The notes under the pieces are model-generated. The model had not been told where the DNA came from and did no database searches. It saw nothing but the letters and a program-made list of their open reading frames with translations. The position numbers and the translations under genes are program-made. From the NCBI RefSeq assembly GCF_003665065.1, contig NZ_RCHR01000007.1, forward strand, positions 113,179 to 177,178: DNA of 64,000 nt, given 5' to 3'. How positions within the stretch are numbered: position 1 is the first letter of the stretch; every line of letters starts with the position of its first letter. Below, in pieces: positions 1-9,282 of the stretch. The stretch is from Oceanobacillus piezotolerans. Its GTDB lineage: Bacteria; Bacillota; Bacilli; Bacillales; Amphibacillaceae.

Positions 1-603
1 GATAAAGAAATTGCACCTAAGTTCTTAAGTGTTACACAGAATGAGACAGATCGGATGATTCGAATGGTTAATGATTTACTGCAGTTATCCAAGATGGATT
101 CAGATGAATACCCACTTATGAAGGAGCGGACGGAGTTTATTTCTTTCTTCCATCACGTGATAGATAGACTTGAAATGAACATACCAGAGCATATTGCATT
201 TATTAGAGATTTGCCAAAGCGCGGTGGGTACTATGTCTGGATAGATAAGGATAAAATAACACAGGTGTTGGATAATATTATATCTAATGCCATTAAGTAC
301 TCACCAGAAGGTGGACAAATTCGGTTGAAGGTGGAAAATAAACGTCATTATCTTTTAATTAGTGTGCAGGACCAAGGAATTGGAATTGCTTATGATAAAT
401 TGGAAAAAATCTTTGAACGTTTCTATCGGGCCGATAGAGCAAGAACTAGAAAGCTTGGTGGTACAGGGTTAGGTCTTGCAATTACAAAGGAACTAATAGA
501 AGTACACCACGGCAAGATATGGGCGAAAAGTAAAGAAGGTAAAGGGACAACCATTTCCTTTACGCTTCCGCTGATGAATCAGAAGCGGAGGGAAAGAAAA
601 TGA
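1..603 (+). CDS. walK: WalK sensor histidine kinase, C-terminal part (5' end outside window)
   Basis: The frame is already open at base 1 and reads through to the stop at 601-603, so this is the 3' third of a longer gene. What remains is the end of the dimerisation helix region (ETDRMIRMVNDLLQLSKMDS) and a complete HATPase domain: N box NIISNAIKYSPEGG, G1 box DQGIGI, F box and G2 box GGTGLGLAITKELI. In Firmicutes WalK phosphorylates WalR to control cell-wall hydrolases and is essential. Identity follows from the downstream yycH-yycI-walJ order. The stop overlaps the yycH start by 4 nt (ATGA), which indicates translational coupling. The catalytic His, PAS, HAMP and transmembrane parts are not in the window. 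Confidence 0.95.
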   Translation, partial: DKEIAPKFLSVTQNETDRMIRMVNDLLQLSKMDSDEYPLMKERTEFISFFHHVIDRLEMNIPEHIAFIRDLPKRGGYYVWIDKDKITQVLDNIISNAIKYSPEGGQIRLKVENKRHYLLISVQDQGIGIAYDKLEKIFERFYRADRARTRKLGGTGLGLAITKELIEVHHGKIWAKSKEGKGTTISFTLPLMNQKRRERK

Positions 604-1946
604 AGCTAGAAACAGTTAAATCCATCATATTAGTTTTATTAATTATTATCAGCTTTGTTCTTGCTTTTGGAATATGGACCTATCAGCCAACAAATAACAA
701 AGATCTCTTAAGCAGCAACAATTCCCGGGAAAGTTTAGATATTGGTGGAACAGAAGAGTCGAAACGAACATTAATTAAGCCGACAAATATTATCTTTCAT
801 CAAGGGGCTTCTCATTATGGTTTTAATAACATGGGAGATCAGGAGGACTTATATCGAGAAATAGGACAGTGGGCCATGCATAGCTTTTCTGCTGAGGAGA
901 TAAATGGCTACTCTAATCCTCATTATGATGTGGAAATTATTTTTCCCGTTTCTCTCCCGATGGAAATTGTACCCAGTCTATTTACAGTGAAAAATGAACT
1001 GGAGGAATGGCCAAACTGGTCATTTCAACGTATGTATATTACGTTTGATTCCGTTAATAAAACGTTATTGGTTTCCTTTCCGTCCATCGATGGGAGGAAT
1101 CTTGGAACAGCTGTCATTAACGATTTAGAATACTATGAATCCCTATTGACCTATATGGAAGAAAACGAACAATTAACAGAGTATGTGATATGGAACGAGG
1201 AACAATCAAATAAATATATACCAAAAGAGCCGATTGTGTTGGGTCGAAATACACATATCTCAACCAAGTTTGAAGATTCCCTAGTGCTTGTTAACATTCT
1301 ATTTAACGATCCATCAATCGTGAATCAATCTTCTTCTCCATTCCGAGGGTTATCTTATTTTTCCGATAGCAGCCAGCTGCGTATCGTCCAGGATGGTACT
1401 AGAATGGAGTTTGTCAGTCCAACTTCTGATGATACTTCCGGAGTATCCACGGTTTCTTCCATTTCTTTATTAAACCGCAGTGTGGAAGATATCAATGGCC
1501 ATAATGGCTGGACAGGTAATTACAATTTAGTTGAAATAGATAATAGCCAAAACTTAGTTCGTTACCAAATGAATTATCAAGGCTATCCAGTATTTAGCTC
1601 TGGAGATCTGAATATGATTGAGCAACGATGGAATAATCAGCAAAGACTTATCGAATATAGTCGTCCATTAGTATACGTTAGTGACCCGTACCGATATGAT
1701 CATTCAGAGGTGGAGCTTCCATCTGCTGAAGAACTAATGGACGAGCTAGCGAAAAATAAAGATAAGAATAATAATAATCCTAAATTGGAAGAAGTGGTAG
1801 ATATCCAAATAGGATATAAGTTAACATATAATGATGTAGAAGAATTGCTTATCTTTAATCCGGGCTGGTTTGTAAAAAATAAACAGGGTTCATGGAATCA
1901 AGTCAATTTTGGCTTTGTAGCAGAAGAACGTAAAGGAGGGAGCTAA
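600..1946 (+). CDS. yycH: YycH (WalH), WalK regulatory membrane protein
   Basis: A 448-residue protein with one N-terminal membrane anchor (about residues 8-25, IILVLLIIISFVLAFGIW) and a long extracytoplasmic domain. The length matches Bacillus YycH (about 455 aa). In the family, YycH and YycI contact WalK through their transmembrane helices and tune its activity. The gene starts inside the walK stop codon and ends 3 nt before yycI, so the three are one transcription unit. Sequence conservation in this family is low, and the assignment rests largely on position and topology. Confidence 0.92.
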   Translation: MKLETVKSIILVLLIIISFVLAFGIWTYQPTNNKDLLSSNNSRESLDIGGTEESKRTLIKPTNIIFHQGASHYGFNNMGDQEDLYREIGQWAMHSFSAEEINGYSNPHYDVEIIFPVSLPMEIVPSLFTVKNELEEWPNWSFQRMYITFDSVNKTLLVSFPSIDGRNLGTAVINDLEYYESLLTYMEENEQLTEYVIWNEEQSNKYIPKEPIVLGRNTHISTKFEDSLVLVNILFNDPSIVNQSSSPFRGLSYFSDSSQLRIVQDGTRMEFVSPTSDDTSGVSTVSSISLLNRSVEDINGHNGWTGNYNLVEIDNSQNLVRYQMNYQGYPVFSSGDLNMIEQRWNNQQRLIEYSRPLVYVSDPYRYDHSEVELPSAEELMDELAKNKDKNNNNPKLEEVVDIQIGYKLTYNDVEELLIFNPGWFVKNKQGSWNQVNFGFVAEERKGGS

Positions 1947-1949
1947 AGG

Positions 1950-2876
1950 ATGCAGTGGGGACATATAAAAACACTATTTATCCTTAGCTTTCTTATATTG
2001 AATATCTATCTGCTTATCCAATTTATGAATAAGCAAGAGGAAGCAGATATAGGTGTTTTGCAAAATCCAGAAACTACATTAGAAGAAAGGCTACAAGCAG
2101 AGAATATTTCCATTCCTAATTTAGATGAATTTAATGTGGAAGAAGGAACCTATATTTTATCTTCTAACAAGGTTTTTACAGAGGAAGAAGTTAAACAAAT
2201 AAATCAATTAGAAAATCAAGTTACAACAGTCCTAAGTGGCAATCATTTGGTCGTATCCAGGTTTGAGGAACCAGTTTCCGTTTCTGAGAAGACAGATTCG
2301 GAAGGTTTGAATCAATTTGTACAAGCATCTGTACTTTATGGGGACCAATACACATTCTGGGAATGGAATAAGGAATTAAATGTGATTGTGTTCTTCCAAA
2401 AGTATGGGGAACGTCCTGTTTACTATAACGAAAATGGTATCTTACTGCTGTATCTAAACAATCGCAATGAAATTACTCATTATAGTCAAACTATGTTGAC
2501 AGAGGCAGAGCCACAAGGGAATAGCCCTAAAAGTATCATTCAGCCATTACAAGCAATTGATCTGTTAGCAGATGAGGATCATGTATTGTCTAATGATAAC
2601 ATCTCAGAGGTCGAAATGGGATACTATTCAAGACTTGCTGGAATGGAGGAAGAGCAAATCTTTGCTCCAACCTGGAGGGTAACCGTAGATAATGAGAGAA
2701 ACTATTTTGTCAATGCAATTGAAGGATTAACTTATTCGGATCATGATTTAACGTTTATTAAAGAAGTCATGGAAGGGGTTAAGACATCCATGCAGACCAT
2801 AAGTGATGAGGAAGAGATCAAGGAACCGTTTATGGATATCCTTGATCAAAAGTTAGAGACAAATAAAACGGAGTGA
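1950..2876 (+). CDS. yycI: YycI (WalI), WalK regulatory membrane protein
   Basis: A 308-residue protein with an N-terminal single membrane helix (about residues 7-24, TLFILSFLILNIYLLIQF) and an extracytoplasmic YycI domain. It is slightly longer than Bacillus subtilis YycI (about 280 aa), with an acidic C-terminal extension. It follows yycH by 3 nt, with the Shine-Dalgarno GGAGGG inside the end of yycH. YycI is known to partner YycH in controlling WalK; that role is inferred here from gene order. Confidence 0.92.
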   Translation: MQWGHIKTLFILSFLILNIYLLIQFMNKQEEADIGVLQNPETTLEERLQAENISIPNLDEFNVEEGTYILSSNKVFTEEEVKQINQLENQVTTVLSGNHLVVSRFEEPVSVSEKTDSEGLNQFVQASVLYGDQYTFWEWNKELNVIVFFQKYGERPVYYNENGILLLYLNNRNEITHYSQTMLTEAEPQGNSPKSIIQPLQAIDLLADEDHVLSNDNISEVEMGYYSRLAGMEEEQIFAPTWRVTVDNERNYFVNAIEGLTYSDHDLTFIKEVMEGVKTSMQTISDEEEIKEPFMDILDQKLETNKTE

Positions 2877-2885
2877 AAAAAGAAA

Positions 2886-3671
2886 ATGACATTACGCTTT
2901 AGTGTATTAGCATCTGGGAGTACAGGAAACGCGTTTTATATAGAGTCAGATCAGCAAAGGATATTGGTGGATGCTGGATTAAGTGGGAAAAAATTAGATA
3001 ATCTGTTCGCAAAAATACATGTTAATCCAGCCAACCTGTCCGGTATATTGGTGACGCATGAACATAGTGATCATATTAAGGGATTAGGTATTTTTGCTCG
3101 CAAATATAATCTACCAATCTATGCAAATGAGAAGACATGGAAGGCAATGGACGGACAAATTGGGAAGCTGTCGATTGACCAGAAATTCCAATTTAATATG
3201 GGAGAGGTCAAAACCCTTGGAGACATTGATGTTGAATCATTTGGTGTGTCCCATGATGCAGCGGAGCCCATGTTTTATACTTTCCGAAAAAGTGATAAAA
3301 AGGTGGCTTTAGTAACCGATTTGGGCTATGTTTCGGATCGAATTAAGAAAACGGTAGAGGATGCGGATGCTTATATTTTTGAATCGAATCATGACGTTGA
3401 AATGCTCCGAATGGGAAGATATCCGTGGAGTGTCAAACGTCGTATCTTAGGTGATTCTGGCCACGTTTCGAATGAAGATTGTGGACTAGCCCTAGCAGAC
3501 ATCATAAGCAATCGAACGAAACGAATTTATTTAGCCCATTTAAGTCTCGACAATAACATGAAAGACTTAGCAAGAATGTCGGTAAAAAATGTGCTCACGG
3601 AAAGAGGAATAGAAATAGACTTGTTCGATACCGATCCGGAAGAACCAACAGCTTTATATGAAGTGATTTAA
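2886..3671 (+). CDS. walJ: WalJ/YycJ metallo-beta-lactamase-fold hydrolase
   Basis: A 261-residue metallo-beta-lactamase-fold protein. The metal motif THEHSDH (about residues 58-64) and later metal-ligand candidates (SHD, DLG, and AHLS near the C-terminus) are visible. The family is the YycJ/WalJ type, linked in related bacteria to coordination of cell division and DNA replication, possibly as a 5'-3' exonuclease. It lies 9 nt after yycI and closes the walRKHIJ operon, directly before a strong intrinsic terminator. Confidence 0.93.
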   Translation: MTLRFSVLASGSTGNAFYIESDQQRILVDAGLSGKKLDNLFAKIHVNPANLSGILVTHEHSDHIKGLGIFARKYNLPIYANEKTWKAMDGQIGKLSIDQKFQFNMGEVKTLGDIDVESFGVSHDAAEPMFYTFRKSDKKVALVTDLGYVSDRIKKTVEDADAYIFESNHDVEMLRMGRYPWSVKRRILGDSGHVSNEDCGLALADIISNRTKRIYLAHLSLDNNMKDLARMSVKNVLTERGIEIDLFDTDPEEPTALYEVI

Positions 3672-3696
3672 AATGTAAGAAATATATAAGCGGACG

Positions 3697-3750
3697 AATA
3701 ATAGCAGAAGGAATTCAGTAGAATTCCTTCTGCTATTATTTTTGTTTTTA
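3697..3750 (+). terminator. Strong intrinsic terminator of the wal operon
   Basis: A perfect 20-bp stem (3697-3716 with 3721-3740), AGTA loop, followed by TTTGTTTTTA. It lies 26 nt after the walJ stop. Confidence 0.93.
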
Positions 3751-3919
3751 TTCTTTAGAGAAGAAAACATCTTAAATATGCTATAGGACAGAGTAAGGAA
3801 TAACACCCAAAAAATCCCATATGGAAAAATCCCTCTGCTCGAAGTATGATTTCATTCATTAATTTTATGAAGAAAGGTCATACTATCATAAAAATGATAG
3901 AGGATAAGGGGAATGAAAA

Positions 3920-5119
3920 ATGGGTTATTATAATCAAAGACCAAATCAAAGAAAGCGTCGTTCATGGGCTATTCCCTTGATTGTTGTTTTTCTAGTTGGC
4001 ATATTTCTTGTAGCAGAAGTAATTCCTAGTTTTAATGCCAATGGAACAGGTGATGACTCTAAAACGGTTCGAAATAATACTGCTGATTCTATTCATGGCG
4101 ATAAAGCACAGATTATTAATACTTCCGTTAATGTGGATGTATCGACGCAAATTACAGAAGTGGTGGATGAGGTTACTCCTGCTGTAGTAGGTGTATCCAA
4201 TATCCAACAGCAGACCAATTATTGGCATCAAGAAGAAGGCTATGAAGCGGGTACTGGATCTGGTGTCATTTATAAAATAGAAGATGGGACCGCTTTTGTT
4301 GTAACCAATCATCATGTGATCGCTGGAGCCGACACGGTGGAGGTTGTCTTATACAATGAACAAGCGGTTCCTGCTGAATTAGTTGGCAGCGATATATTTA
4401 CGGATTTAGCCGTTTTAACGATGGATGCCAGCCAAGTTGAAAATGCAATCAGCATTGGCTCGTCAGATAATGTAAAGGTTGGTGAACCCGCCATAGCAAT
4501 AGGAAGTCCGTTGGGACATATGTTTTCCAGCACGGTAACTCAGGGAGTAATAAGTGGAACTAACCGCACGATTCCTCAAGACTTTGATCAAGATGGCCGT
4601 GCAGATTGGCAAGCAGAAGTAATTCAAACAGATGCAGCAATCAATCCGGGAAACAGTGGTGGTGCATTAATTAATATTTATGGTCAGTTGATTGGTATTA
4701 ATTCCATGAAAATTAATCAGGAATCTGTTGAAGGGATTGGTTTTTCTATTCCTATCGATTACGCTTTACCGGTGATAGCAGAGCTGGAAGCTACTGGAGA
4801 AATGAGCCGTCCTTATTTGGGATTAGAGATCTATTCATTGGAAGAAGTACCGAAGATCGAGTGGACCAATACTTTGCAGCTGCCGAGTGAAGTAACTGGC
4901 GGTGTATATGTATGGAGCGTAGAGCCTCTTTCCCCAGCAGATCAAGTAGGCTTTAAAAAATTGGATGTGATTACAGAGTTGGATGGTGTGCCGGTTATGA
5001 ATATGATTGATCTTCGTAAGATTTTATATCAGGAGAAAAAAATAGGGGAAGAAGTAGGAATTACGTATTATCGAGATGGCAAACGGTATGAGACGTCATT
5101 GAAACTAGGGGCACAATAG
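3920..5119 (+). CDS. htrC: HtrA/DegP-family membrane-anchored serine protease with PDZ domain
   Basis: A 399-residue protein with a basic N-terminus, one membrane anchor (about residues 14-33), an extracellular trypsin-like protease domain (about 65-285) and a C-terminal PDZ domain (about 295-395). The catalytic triad is readable: His132 in TNHHVI, Asp162 in FTDLAV and Ser246 in NPGNSGG. HtrA proteins degrade or refold damaged exported proteins. Between walJ and rlmH this corresponds to B. subtilis htrC (yyxA, about 400 aa). It has its own upstream region (GGGG Shine-Dalgarno before ATG 3920) after the wal terminator, so it is probably transcribed separately. Confidence 0.93.
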   Translation: MGYYNQRPNQRKRRSWAIPLIVVFLVGIFLVAEVIPSFNANGTGDDSKTVRNNTADSIHGDKAQIINTSVNVDVSTQITEVVDEVTPAVVGVSNIQQQTNYWHQEEGYEAGTGSGVIYKIEDGTAFVVTNHHVIAGADTVEVVLYNEQAVPAELVGSDIFTDLAVLTMDASQVENAISIGSSDNVKVGEPAIAIGSPLGHMFSSTVTQGVISGTNRTIPQDFDQDGRADWQAEVIQTDAAINPGNSGGALINIYGQLIGINSMKINQESVEGIGFSIPIDYALPVIAELEATGEMSRPYLGLEIYSLEEVPKIEWTNTLQLPSEVTGGVYVWSVEPLSPADQVGFKKLDVITELDGVPVMNMIDLRKILYQEKKIGEEVGITYYRDGKRYETSLKLGAQ

Positions 5120-5123
5120 GTTA

Positions 5124-5250
5124 ATATCCACAAAAGTTATCAACAGCTGTTAATAAAGTTGTAGATAACCTCCATATATAGTATAGAAAGTATGTTCGCC
5201 AACTATATATCTGCGAACACTTGTGCATATGTTGATAACTTTGTGGATAA
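5124..5250 (+). other. DnaA-box cluster
   Basis: Six 9-mers close to the DnaA box TTATNCACA lie within 127 bp: 5124-5132 (ATATCCACA, forward), 5137-5145 (TTATCAACA, forward), 5160-5168 (reverse, TTATCTACA), 5222-5230 (reverse, ATATGCACA), 5230-5238 (reverse, TTATCAACA) and 5242-5250 (reverse, perfect TTATCCACA). Two more lie at 6076-6084 and 6088-6096 (the latter a perfect TTATACACA in reverse). An intergenic cluster this close to the wal locus, which is near oriC in Bacilli, fits a DnaA-titrating or regulatory site. Binding is inferred. Confidence 0.7.
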
Positions 5251-5273
5251 ACCTGAAAACCTCCTAATTCTGA

Positions 5274-5657
5274 TTAAGACAAGACTCTATTATTTCTCCA
5301 GATGATTAATAATAAAATAAGCATGACAATATCTAATCTAGCTTCAAAAGCAAAAGAAAGCAGGCCTCCATTCGAAAGGATAGGAAGTTTAGTAAGGAAG
5401 ATCGCCCCAAGCATAATGAGAATAAGTGGAGGAGCAGCTTGTTTAATATACATTCTTGCTGTAATTAACATACCACAAGCAATCTCTATAAAAGCAATCA
5501 GAAATAAGGTGAGTTCAGGAAAAGGTAATCCTAGATTTGTAAAGATCGTTTTAAAATCACTAACAATTAATTTAATAATTCCAGAGGTAAGAAAAACAAA
5601 ACCAATACTAAAACAAACCCAACGCTCCATTTGAGTATACATGAAATATGCCTCCAA
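5274..5657 (-). CDS. DoxX-family small membrane protein
   Basis: A 127-residue protein with four predicted membrane helices (about residues 12-30, 45-66, 72-90 and 103-121) and the layout of the DoxX/DoxD-like family (helix 1 FVFLTSGIIKL, helix 2 IAFIEIACGMLI). Some family members work in redox or quinone-linked complexes; no partner is next to it here, so the role is unknown. It is transcribed opposite to htrC, and its 3' end faces the DnaA-box cluster. An internal start at Met6 (MYTQMERW) is equally possible. Confidence 0.75.
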   Translation of the reverse strand: MEAYFMYTQMERWVCFSIGFVFLTSGIIKLIVSDFKTIFTNLGLPFPELTLFLIAFIEIACGMLITARMYIKQAAPPLILIMLGAIFLTKLPILSNGGLLSFAFEARLDIVMLILLLIIWRNNRVLS

Positions 5658-6455
5658 CTTCCTTAATATTTGTAAGTCCCTTACTTGAAGAATGATGAGT
5701 GAGGGATAGGCATCAGCAAAAGCTTGGTTAGTTCAGGGACTCCAGGCGATGCTTTTAATCAGTGGACAAAAAAGAAACCTCTATAGATTCACTTAATTAT
5801 ACATATGCAACAAAATGGACAACCTTGACAACTATCTGTAGGTTAACTGGCTGTAAGGCCCTTAATGAATAGAACTTCAGAAGAATAATAGTACATTAAG
5901 TAGGGAAGTGCTCCTTGTCGAACGCCCGGTTCGTTCTGTGGTCTGTGGGTCTCTACTTTTGGCACTAATCCAGTGTGGGATGAAGGAAAATCTCCACTTA
6001 GTAAAGTTCCACTTTATGCTTTGATAAAGATAAACAAAGTAAGTAACTTTCACTCCGGAAAATTCTAACCGAAAGATATCCACAAATTGTGTATAAACTG
6101 TTAGTATCTTTTAAAATTTTATAATAAGTGTAATTATTTGCAAAATTTGTCGATAAATACAATGATATTTATCATTTTTCGACAAGGAATTGTCGTTATT
6201 ACCCGGGAAATGATTTATTAGCGAAAAACATGAATGTTTTATTTTTAAACTCTATCTTTCAACACTACCATCTATTTCTAAATTAAATCAGAAATGGAAA
6301 GAAGAAGGGAAATAATAAAAAGGGGGTTATCATTCCTATCTAAAAGCTAAATTGATTATAACCCTTATCTTTATCTATAAAGCTATAGTAATGATAAAAG
6401 GAGAATAAATTGCCATATGTAGTACATTCTAATAATTATAAAGGAGGTCGTGGAT
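5658..6455. other. 800-bp intergenic stretch with no convincing gene
   Basis: No ORF with both a start signal and recognisable protein is present. It contains an 18-mer shared with 59469-59486, a small hairpin near 5917-5935 (CGAAC/GTTCG), two DnaA-like boxes (6076-6096) and a GGGTTAT/ATAACCC inverted repeat at about 6325-6363. The 5830-6070 part, with its stem and conserved-looking blocks, could be the decayed end of an insertion sequence. That is a guess. Confidence 0.4.
5840..5857 (+). repeat. Dispersed 18-bp repeat, copy 1
   Basis: An 18-nt block (AGGTTAACTGGCTGTAAG) identical to 59469-59486. Weaker similarity extends into the flanks of both copies (CCC..TGA..GAA.TTC on the 3' side), which suggests remnants of one repeated element rather than chance. 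Confidence 0.6.
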
Positions 6456-6776
6456 ATGAATAAATGGATGGTAAGTTTAGGAATTGCTTTTATAACTCTT
6501 TTGATATATTCCCCTGTTTTTGGTCAGGAGCAAGATGTACCTTCCTATGCAAAATGGAGCAAGATTGCCATGCAGGAGGTAAAAGGAAAATATCCGAATG
6601 ATAAAATCGTGGACTTTTTGCATATTGAAAGAGAAACAAAGGGAGAACAAACAACGGAGAAATTTAAACTGTGGTTAAGAGGTGAAGTAAAGGAATTTGG
6701 TGTTTTGGTTGATATAACGTTTAATACAGAAACAGAAGAAGTACAAACTATTACACTTAGGAAAACGGAAAGATAA
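6456..6776 (+). CDS. Secreted YqzG/YhdC-type (DUF3889) small protein
   Basis: A 106-residue protein with a clear signal peptide (MNKWMVSLGIAFITLLIYSP, cleavage probably after VFG) and a roughly 80-residue exported domain with the DUF3889 pattern (PSYAKWSKIAMQEVKGKYP, then alternating strands). The start is taken at ATG 6456 because AAGGAGG at 6441-6447 is 8 nt upstream. A GTG at 6450 in frame would add two residues but sits too close to the ribosome site. The function of the family is unknown. Confidence 0.8.
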   Translation: MNKWMVSLGIAFITLLIYSPVFGQEQDVPSYAKWSKIAMQEVKGKYPNDKIVDFLHIERETKGEQTTEKFKLWLRGEVKEFGVLVDITFNTETEEVQTITLRKTER

Positions 6777-6920
6777 CCCTTGCAATACAAAAAATGCTTA
6801 GAATAATCTCCCATGTCAATGAATTCAAAGGGACCCTATTCTAAACATTATTGATCGGAGCTGTTCATATAACAGTCTTTCCTAATTTCCACTACAAATA
6901 GATCTGCTGATTCTTTATAT

Positions 6921-7463
6921 TTATTTTGTCCATTCAGATTGAAGCATGCCATAAACAATATGATCAACATAGTGGTCATAAAGCCATTCTGCCTGTCTTA
7001 TCTGTCCTTCTTTTGTAAATCCCAGTCTTTCTGGTATTGCTCTGCTTTTCTTATTTTCATATGCAGCCCGAATATCGACGCGATTTAATTGGAGATCTTG
7101 AAAGGCATAATCTATTAGAGCACGAACACTATTTGTCATGATACCTTTCCCTTGAAATTCGTCTGCTAACCAATAGCCAATATAAGCAACCTTATTCGAC
7201 CAGTCAATCAAATTATAGCTTAAGGACCCCGCTAAGTTTCCTTGATAATAAACCCCTAGTGTCAGTCCCTTGTTTTCTTCATATAATTTTTGTACGTGTT
7301 GGATAAATTGAAGAGAATCTTCTATCTTCACCGTACTATCTACCCATGGTAACCATTCACGTAAATACAAGCGGGAACGGTCTGTTAATTGAAATAAGGA
7401 TTCCGCATCCTCCTCTATTAATGGTTTAAGCACAATACGGTCATCTACTTCATATGGAAACAA
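6921..7463 (-). CDS. GNAT-family N-acetyltransferase (RimJ/RimL type)
   Basis: A 180-residue GNAT protein. The N-terminal FPYEVDDRIVLKPLIEEDAE and the acetyl-CoA loop region YIGYWLADEFQGKGIMTNSV (Q/R-x-x-G-x-G/A motif as QGKGIM) match the RimJ/RimL/YdaF group, which acetylates alpha-amino groups of proteins or small amines. It appears to start at TTG 7463, preceded by AGAGGGTGAG. It is transcribed away from dacC. The substrate cannot be predicted. Confidence 0.85.
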   Translation of the reverse strand: MFPYEVDDRIVLKPLIEEDAESLFQLTDRSRLYLREWLPWVDSTVKIEDSLQFIQHVQKLYEENKGLTLGVYYQGNLAGSLSYNLIDWSNKVAYIGYWLADEFQGKGIMTNSVRALIDYAFQDLQLNRVDIRAAYENKKSRAIPERLGFTKEGQIRQAEWLYDHYVDHIVYGMLQSEWTK

Positions 7464-7638
7464 ATATACTCACCCTCTGCAAAATAAGTATCCTTACTAT
7501 ACCATGAACAGACAAAATCTATCGTTATTTTTTGTATATTTAATATTTATAAAAATATAATCTAGATAATAATCAAAGTCTACGAATGGCCAAAGCGGTA
7601 ACAATGGATAGTATATTTGAGAAAAGGGGTGACTATAA

Positions 7639-9174
7639 ATGTATCCGTTTAATAAAATGTACGTCTTTATTTTTGTCTTCCTCACTTCATTATTAATAAG
7701 TGCACTCATTATCCAGATAAACGATGAACCTTCTATCCATAAGACTGAGGACAAGACCGTAACCAGCATAGTGAATACTGAGGAAAATAAGACACTTTCT
7801 TTGGATGAACGAATGAGCCGGATTCTAAAGGATGAGCGATTGAATGGATCCTTAATGGGTATTAGCATTAGAAAGGCTGATACAGGTGAAGAGATTTACT
7901 CACACCAAGGTCAAATAAATCTGCACCCTGCTTCGAATATGAAAATATTAACAGCAGCTGCAGCACTTGAGATACTTGGAGAGGATTATCAGTTTAAAAC
8001 AGAAATTCTAACAGATGGGAAAATCAAAGGTACCACTTTACAGGGAAATCTTTTTATAAAAGGAATGGGAGATCCAACGCTTTTAAAAAAGGACTTAGAT
8101 ACATTTGCAATGAAGTTAAAGCAAGAAGGAGTAGAACAAATTGAAGGAGATGTGATTGGAGATGACAGCTGGTATGATGATATTCGACTTTCCCAAGACT
8201 TAAATTGGTCTGACGAGCCATCTCATACAGGTGCTCAGGTTTCCGCGCTGACCTTATCGCCAAATGAAGATTATGATGCTGGAACAATCATAGTAGACGT
8301 ATTTCCTGGGAATTCGATAGGTGAAAAAGCTCAAATTCATACCACTCCAGAAACAGATTATGTCAAGATCGTTAACAACGTAAAAATGGTAGATGCAAAA
8401 GGTGAGAAGGATATTACAATCCAACGCATGCATGGGACCAATTCCATTGTAGCAGAGGGAACGATGCCATTAGATGGTACTTCTGAGCGTGCTTGGTCTT
8501 CCATCTGGGAGCCCACTGGATATGTGGTAGATGTTTTTCATCAAGTATTAGAGGAGAATGGAATAAGGATAAAAGGAGATAAGAGAGTTGGTATAACACC
8601 GGATGCTGCAAAAATGTTAGCAGAGAAAGAGTCCATGCCATTAAGGGAACTGTTAATCCCATTTATGAAGCTGAGTAATAATGGTCACGGAGAAGTGCTT
8701 GTGAAAGAGATGGGAAGAGTCATTCATGGGGAAGGCAGCTGGGAGCATGGTATTAGTGTAATAGAGAAGACAATTATACAATTAGGGGCAAATCCGGAGA
8801 CAATACAAATCCGGGATGGTTCAGGTATGTCTCATAAAAATTATATACCTGCCAGTGAACTAACAAAAATATTATATGAAGCTCAAAAGAGAGGATGGTT
8901 TCCATCTTTTGAAGCATCTCTTCCTGTTGCAGGAGCTTCAGAGAGAATGGTTGGGGGGACACTGCGCAATCGAATGGCCACAGGAACTGGGTTAGAACAG
9001 GTGAAAGCGAAAACAGGAACGTTATCAGGGGTTCTTACTTTATCTGGCTATGCTACGACTAAGGAAGGAGAAACACTTATCTTCTCCATTTTAAACAATA
9101 ACTATCTTACAGATCAGTATGAGATTGCTGCTATTCAAGATGAAATTATTTCTGTCATTATCTCTTATCCGTAG
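7639..9174 (+). CDS. dacC: D-alanyl-D-alanine carboxypeptidase/endopeptidase, PBP4 (S13) family
   Basis: A 511-residue penicillin-binding protein of peptidase family S13. An N-terminal signal anchor (about residues 7-27) is followed by the active-site motifs SxxK (Ser99-Lys102, SNMK), SxN (Ser346-Asn348, SNN) and KTG (458-460). The insert between the first two motifs is typical of class C type PBP4. It removes the terminal D-Ala or cuts crosslinks in peptidoglycan outside the membrane. Length and motif spacing match B. subtilis DacC (491 aa). The start ATG 7639 follows AAAGGGGTG. It is monocistronic and divergent from the GNAT gene. Confidence 0.92.
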   Translation: MYPFNKMYVFIFVFLTSLLISALIIQINDEPSIHKTEDKTVTSIVNTEENKTLSLDERMSRILKDERLNGSLMGISIRKADTGEEIYSHQGQINLHPASNMKILTAAAALEILGEDYQFKTEILTDGKIKGTTLQGNLFIKGMGDPTLLKKDLDTFAMKLKQEGVEQIEGDVIGDDSWYDDIRLSQDLNWSDEPSHTGAQVSALTLSPNEDYDAGTIIVDVFPGNSIGEKAQIHTTPETDYVKIVNNVKMVDAKGEKDITIQRMHGTNSIVAEGTMPLDGTSERAWSSIWEPTGYVVDVFHQVLEENGIRIKGDKRVGITPDAAKMLAEKESMPLRELLIPFMKLSNNGHGEVLVKEMGRVIHGEGSWEHGISVIEKTIIQLGANPETIQIRDGSGMSHKNYIPASELTKILYEAQKRGWFPSFEASLPVAGASERMVGGTLRNRMATGTGLEQVKAKTGTLSGVLTLSGYATTKEGETLIFSILNNNYLTDQYEIAAIQDEIISVIISYP

Positions 9175-9282
9175 AAATATTCCTGAGTTAAGGATTTTAA
9201 CATTCTTTTTTCAACGTAAATGGTTTAGAATGAAAGTAAGCTTTTTCAAGATTGGCAGTTATTGTAAAAGGATGGTACGGTT

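Noticed and set aside
5302..5634. Plus-strand 110-residue frame opposite the DoxX gene
   Set aside because: Lysine-rich antisense of hydrophobic helices; no ribosome site; the minus-strand DoxX reading has four proper membrane helices.
5877..6083. 68-residue minus-strand frame (starts MDIFRLEFSGVK)
   Set aside because: No ribosome site and no recognisable family. It lies in a region that may be insertion-sequence debris, so it is not called as a gene.
7727..7744. GAACCTTCTATCCATAAG inside dacC, resembling the rlmH end
   Set aside because: Needs an insertion to align and lies within conserved coding sequence.
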